Shown one piece after another: positions 60,263 through 64,000 of a stretch of 64,000 bases of DNA. The translations under genes were made by a program, and so were the position numbers. The notes beneath the pieces are model-generated. The model worked only from the letters and a program-made list of their open reading frames with translations, was not told the origin of the DNA and made no database searches. The stretch is taken from the NCBI RefSeq assembly GCF_021412565.1, contig NZ_JAKCLJ010000002.1, positions 248,001 through 312,000 of the forward strand. The letters are read 5' to 3'. This DNA is from Shewanella sp. AS1. Its GTDB lineage: Bacteria > Pseudomonadota > Gammaproteobacteria > Enterobacterales > Shewanellaceae. Within the stretch, counting starts at the first letter, position 1. Each line of letters starts with the position of its first letter.

Positions 60263-61129
60263 TTAACTGCGCTGACGGGGCGTTTTACTCGCCGTCGTTT
60301 TATGCTTGCGCACAGCACGACGGATCTTGGCACTCTTCACCTTAGCCCGCGCAACACTGTGCTTATCAGTGCCCATCAGAGTACGGTTTTCAGGCGCTAA
60401 GCCCGCCAGCTCTCTTAAATAGTTCACTTGTTCCACAGGCAGCTCAACCCATCCCCCACGAGGCAGTGACTTGGGCAGTTCAATCATACCGTAACGGATA
60501 CGAATAAGACGACTCACCTGGATCTCTTGGGACTCCCACAAACGACGAACCTCACGGTTACGCCCTTCTGCGAGTGACACATGCCACCACTTGTTCATCC
60601 CCTCGCCACCAGCGGGTTTGACTTTATCAAAGTGCGCCGGGCCATCTTCCAGGGTCACGCCACTGCGCAAACGCTGCACACAAGCATCGGTCACCTCACC
60701 AAAGGTACGCACCGCATATTCACGCTCGACTTCGTGTGATGGGTGCATCAGGCGGTTGGCCAGCTCACCATCAGAAGTAAACAGCAATAAGCCTGAGGTA
60801 TTTATATCCAGACGCCCTACGGCAACCCAGCGAGAATCACGGGTACGAGGCAGGCGGTCAAATACCGTTGGTCGCCCTTCAGGATCTTTGCGACTACAGA
60901 TCTCACCTTCAGGCTTGTGGTAGGCGATCACACGGCAGACAAGATCCTGCTCGGCTTTAATAGATACCGCGCGGCCATCGATACGGATTTTGGCATCGGC
61001 TTCGACACGATCACCGAGTTTTGCGATTTCACCGTCAATACTAACTCGACCTGCAGCAATCCATGCCTCCATCTCACGACGGGAGCCATGGCCTGCACGG
61101 GCCAAGACTTTCTGCAATTTTTCACTCAT
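60263..61129 (-). CDS. rluB: 23S rRNA pseudouridine(2605) synthase RluB
   Basis: 288 residues. N-terminal S4 domain ([19 protein letters not shown]), catalytic Asp in [18 protein letters not shown], and [14 protein letters not shown] basic C-terminal tail (about 255-288, rich in Lys and Arg) is normal for RluB. Downstream of scpA-scpB on the same strand, as in many gammaproteobacteria. Confidence 0.95.
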   Translation of the reverse strand: MSEKLQKVLARAGHGSRREMEAWIAAGRVSIDGEIAKLGDRVEADAKIRIDGRAVSIKAEQDLVCRVIAYHKPEGEICSRKDPEGRPTVFDRLPRTRDSRWVAVGRLDINTSGLLLFTSDGELANRLMHPSHEVEREYAVRTFGEVTDACVQRLRSGVTLEDGPAHFDKVKPAGGEGMNKWWHVSLAEGRNREVRRLWESQEIQVSRLIRIRYGMIELPKSLPRGGWVELPVEQVNYLRELAGLAPENRTLMGTDKHSVARAKVKSAKIRRAVRKHKTTASKTPRQRS

Positions 61130-61141
61130 TAGTTGACTCTT

Positions 61142-61777
61142 TTACGTTTCAGACTCTGTCTCAGGTTCAGGCAAATGCTCCTTGTAAATTGCCGAGCCGG
61201 AAAACAGCGCTGCTAATGACTCAGGATCGGATAATTCAGGAAGATCTGCTATTCGATCTAAGCCAAAATAGGCTAAAAATTCAGTTGTTGTGGCATACAG
61301 AGCGGGCCGTCCCGGCACCTCTTTATGCCCAACAATTTTAATCCAGTTTCTGTCGGATAGTGTTTTCATGATATGGCTACCGACTGCCACACCACGTACT
61401 TGTTCTATATCGCCTCGGGTCACAGGCTGACGATAGGCGATCACCGCCAAGGTCTCTAAGGTCGCCCGAGAATATTTAGGCGCCTTCTCCTGCCATAAAC
61501 GCTGCAGATAGGGACTGAGCATCTCTATGGTCTGGAATCTATACCCACCGGCCACACTGACCAGTGTCACCCCGCGTCCTTGATAATCCTGTTGTAGCTC
61601 ATCAAGTGCCGCTTTAATGCGCGAACGTGATACGCTAAAGTCCGCCAGCACACCCTCGGTTAACTGTTTAATGGAAACCGTCTTGGCCATCACAAACAGG
61701 CTGGCTTCGATAAGCTGTTTTAGTTGTTGTTGATTGATGTTTAGTTTACTTGTCGACAATCCCATATGCCCTAACAT
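61142..61777 (-). CDS. scpB: Condensin-like segregation protein ScpB
   Basis: 211 residues with two winged-helix domains: IEASLFVMAKTVSIKQL, and the C-terminal LETLAVIAYRQPVTRGDIEQVRG. Works with ScpA in SMC-like condensin complexes. The first 31 nt overlap scpA. An in-frame ATG at 61765 is an alternative start. Confidence 0.94.
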   Translation of the reverse strand: MLGHMGLSTSKLNINQQQLKQLIEASLFVMAKTVSIKQLTEGVLADFSVSRSRIKAALDELQQDYQGRGVTLVSVAGGYRFQTIEMLSPYLQRLWQEKAPKYSRATLETLAVIAYRQPVTRGDIEQVRGVAVGSHIMKTLSDRNWIKIVGHKEVPGRPALYATTTEFLAYFGLDRIADLPELSDPESLAALFSGSAIYKEHLPEPETESET

Positions 61778-62549
61778 GTATGGTCGACAAAGGCTGCGCC
61801 TGGATCAAGTCGACCAATAACTCTTTAACCAACTCCATTAATGCCAGAAAACTCACTACAACACCGGCCCTCCCTTCGCTGACATCAAACAGCTGCTCGA
61901 AAGGCAGGTAAGATTTGCCTTCAAGCATGGCTAAGATCTGCGTCATCCGCTCCCGGGTCGATAGATATTCACGACGTACATGGTGATGCTCTGTCGCCTC
62001 AACCCGCTTGAGCACGGCGGCAAAGGCACCAACCAAGTCCACCAAAGACACAGGTGGCGGCACCACAATCGGCTTAATATCGGCCGCGGCCAGCGCCTTG
62101 GCCTGAAAAATGTCCCGCTCTAGACGCGGCAGTTCATCGAGTCGCTGCTGCGCCTCTTTGATGGTTTCATAGGCCTTTAACTGTCTTATCAGCTGCATAC
62201 GAGGATCATCTTCTTCATCCTCTTGAGTCACAGGCTTAGGCAGTAACAGACGCGATTTAATCTCGGCTAAGGTGGCTGCCATCACCAGATAATCGGCGGC
62301 TATCTCCACTCTTGCCCCTTGCAACAACTCGATATACTCAAGGTATTGTTCGGTCACGGGGAAAATAGCCATATCGACCACATCAAGCTTTTGCTTGCGG
62401 ATCAGGTAAAGCAGGAGATCCAGCGGCCCTTCGAAAGACTCTAAAAACACTTCCAGGGCTTCGGGCGGAATAAACAGATCGGCAGGTAGTTCCTTAACCA
62501 CCTCTCCCCTGACAAGTACCAGCGGTAGACTCTGTTGTGTTCCCTGCAT
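61746..62549 (-). CDS. scpA: Condensin-like segregation protein ScpA
   Basis: 267 residues, kleisin family. FLESFEGPLDLLLYLIRKQKLD at the N-terminal helical domain, EIAADYLVMAATLAEIKSRLLLP, and a C-terminal winged helix (VVSFLALMELVKELLVDL). Overlaps scpB, so the two are translationally coupled. An SMC-type partner is not in the window; in gammaproteobacteria lacking Smc its partner is debated. Confidence 0.94.
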   Translation of the reverse strand: MQGTQQSLPLVLVRGEVVKELPADLFIPPEALEVFLESFEGPLDLLLYLIRKQKLDVVDMAIFPVTEQYLEYIELLQGARVEIAADYLVMAATLAEIKSRLLLPKPVTQEDEEDDPRMQLIRQLKAYETIKEAQQRLDELPRLERDIFQAKALAAADIKPIVVPPPVSLVDLVGAFAAVLKRVEATEHHHVRREYLSTRERMTQILAMLEGKSYLPFEQLFDVSEGRAGVVVSFLALMELVKELLVDLIQAQPLSTIHVRAYGIVDK

Positions 62550-62739
62550 CCAAGCTCCTAATCTGTGTCGCCGCCTATTCTGTGTCGCCGCTATGCGTCA
62601 CTGCTCTGGTTCTCAGCTATGCGTTACCGCAGGGCGTCACTCTTGTTCATCACAGTCTCGAAGAGACTCCCCTAAACAGACACCAAACACGCGATTATAC
62701 CGACTCGCAAGGGGAATAGACAGAAATTTAACCACCGAT

Positions 62740-63360
62740 TTAAATAAACTGGCTGACGTCACCCGCCCCTTCTCGCAGGATCTCGATTTCCCCTTCGGAC
62801 ATGTCGATCACTGTCGTCGGTTTCTGACCTAAATAACCACCATGGATAATCACATCCACCTGATGTTCCAAGATATCGCGAATATGCTCAGGGTCCGACT
62901 CGGTAAAACTTTCACCAGGCAGAATCAAACTGGTCGACATTAGAGGCTCATCTAGGGCTTCGAGCAGTGCCAGAGCAATCACATTATCAGGCACACGGAT
63001 TCCGATAGTCTTCTTTTTCGGATTCTGTAACCGCTTAGGCACCTCTTTTGTCGCCTTAAAAATAAAGGTAAACGGCCCAGGGGTATTATGCTTTAGCACT
63101 CGGTATGCCTGGTTATCGACCCTGGCATAGCTCGCAAGCTCAGACTGATCCCGCACCATAAGGGAGAAATCATGATCATGATCTATCTGACGAATGCGCT
63201 CGATGCGTGTCATCGCATCCTTATTCCCCAGCAAGCAGCCCAGGGCGTAACCTGAATCGGTTGGATAAACCACCACGCCCCCCTGCTTAATCAAATTGAC
63301 CGCCTGATTAATCAAGCGCGCCTGGGGGTTCTCTTCATGTACATAAAAAAACTGGCTCAT
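62740..63360 (-). CDS. yciO: YciO, Sua5/YrdC family protein
   Basis: 206 residues from MSQFFYVHEE. KQGGVVVYPTDSGYALGC, PGPFTFIFKAT, and the T-S-L loop PLMSTSLILPGE match the YciO group of threonylcarbamoyl-AMP synthase-like proteins. YciO itself is not the main t6A enzyme (TsaC). The start ATG overlaps the stop of the preceding gene (ATGA). Confidence 0.93.
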   Translation of the reverse strand: MSQFFYVHEENPQARLINQAVNLIKQGGVVVYPTDSGYALGCLLGNKDAMTRIERIRQIDHDHDFSLMVRDQSELASYARVDNQAYRVLKHNTPGPFTFIFKATKEVPKRLQNPKKKTIGIRVPDNVIALALLEALDEPLMSTSLILPGESFTESDPEHIRDILEHQVDVIIHGGYLGQKPTTVIDMSEGEIEILREGAGDVSQFI

Positions 63361-64000
63361 AGTGTTTCCGTCCACCTATCCATCTGCCAGACCCAGTCAA
63401 CACCCTGGGGCTGGAACATATTCTTACCTAACTCTATCCAACTGTCGGGAAAATGAAAGTCACTTCCTAACGATGCGGCAAGTTGATTCTGCCGGCTCAG
63501 GGCGATCAGATTATCTCTATCATCCAAGGTTTGCTGACCTAACACCACTTCCATGGCATCGCCCCCGGCGGCTTTAAAATCACGCACCAGGCGCTTTAAC
63601 CATTTTGCCGACAGTTTATACCCGCTGGGATGCGCCAACACGGCGATGCCGTGAGCCTGATGGATAATCTTAATCGCGGTCGCCATATCCGACCAATTAT
63701 TGGGTACATAACCGGTTTTATTACGGGCTAAATATTTCTTAAAAACAGAAGCTGCATCGGGCGCATATCCATTGTTTGCAAGCCAGCGAGCATAGTGGCC
63801 ACGGCTCAGCGCCGCGCCATCGGCTAAGGCCAGAGCACCCTCATAAGCGCCCTCTATCCCCGCCTTCGCCAGGCGACGGCCTATCTCCTGAGCACGGCTG
63901 TCACGCAGCAGCCGCTGGTTATCCAAAAAGTCGATGAGTTCACTGTTGTTGCAGTCCAAATTCAAACCGACAATGTGAATATCGAAATGATTCCAGCTGC
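63357..64000 (-). CDS. rnm: RNase AM (Rnm/YciV, PHP-domain 5'-3' exonuclease), C-terminal part, truncated by window end
   Basis: The minus-strand frame is open to base 64000, so the N-terminal metal-binding start of the PHP domain is outside. The visible part includes SWNHFDIHIVGLNLD, AVLAHPSGYKL and LGSDFHFPDSW, typical PHP metal ligands. E. coli Rnm trims 5' ends of rRNA and degrades short RNAs. Located beside yciO, as in E. coli. Confidence 0.92.
   Translation of the reverse strand, partial: SWNHFDIHIVGLNLDCNNSELIDFLDNQRLLRDSRAQEIGRRLAKAGIEGAYEGALALADGAALSRGHYARWLANNGYAPDAASVFKKYLARNKTGYVPNNWSDMATAIKIIHQAHGIAVLAHPSGYKLSAKWLKRLVRDFKAAGGDAMEVVLGQQTLDDRDNLIALSRQNQLAASLGSDFHFPDSWIELGKNMFQPQGVDWVWQMDRWTETL

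Noticed and set aside
60007..60333. Minus-strand 108-residue frame through the 17-bp repeats
   Set aside because: It overlaps the rluB 3' end and its terminator, and its translation shows no family features.

Overview
The window is chromosomal DNA of a marine gammaproteobacterium, almost certainly a Shewanella. The evidence is the 368-residue PurC, the order apt-dnaX-ybaB-recR-htpG-adk-hemH-gsk (as in E. coli, with a cnoX gene inserted between htpG and adk), a DUF3802 protein, a stand-alone astB, and many secreted proteases, Ig-like lipoproteins and signalling proteins. This is inferred from protein and synteny recognition; no database was searched. I saw no rRNA, tRNA, CRISPR, IS element or prophage.

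Layout. 1-3337: 3' part of a tightly overlapping his operon (hisB, truncated, through hisIE). 3564-15129: a secretion and signalling island with a membrane diguanylate cyclase, an OmpR-type response regulator with a TPR-containing histidine kinase, two secreted subtilases, and a secreted P-domain protein with no protease domain. Five sites with the same short motif (ATACAWWW, mostly repeated every 10 bp) lie in front of four of these transcription units and look like operators of the local response regulator. 15352-16716: acidic lipoprotein with an internal duplication. 17005-25472: purC, an M3 peptidase lipoprotein, a lipid A acyltransferase, ihfA, pheT, pheS. 25855-26352: decayed chemoreceptor. 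26551-31315: a Cache/PAS histidine kinase without an obvious phospho-acceptor histidine, a tandem retropepsin-like protein and small proteins. 31465-42190: topA, astB, a large Ig-like lipoprotein, a dicarboxylate/amino-acid symporter, a small membrane protein, gsk. 42381-52599: hemH, adk, cnoX, htpG (with a textbook sigma-32 promoter), recR, ybaB, dnaX (with an A AAA AAG frameshift signal), apt, ybaN. 52717-54999: a 39-residue membrane protein next to a perfect FNR-type box, then an MNIO (DUF692) RiPP operon of the Hvf/bufferin type, whose precursor carries six EGKCG motifs. 55289-64000: dusC, a DksA-like zinc finger gene, a TonB-dependent receptor with an AT-rich upstream region, rluB, scpB/scpA, yciO and the C-terminal part of rnm.

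Most promising for novelty: (1) the protease island and its shared 10-bp-phased operator; (2) the MNIO RiPP operon, with an intercistronic hairpin that could set precursor over enzyme and no DoxX gene; (3) the tandem DTG/DSG retropepsin-like protein, which could fold as a single-chain pepsin-like enzyme; (4) the 39-residue membrane protein with an FNR box just downstream of its predicted start site.
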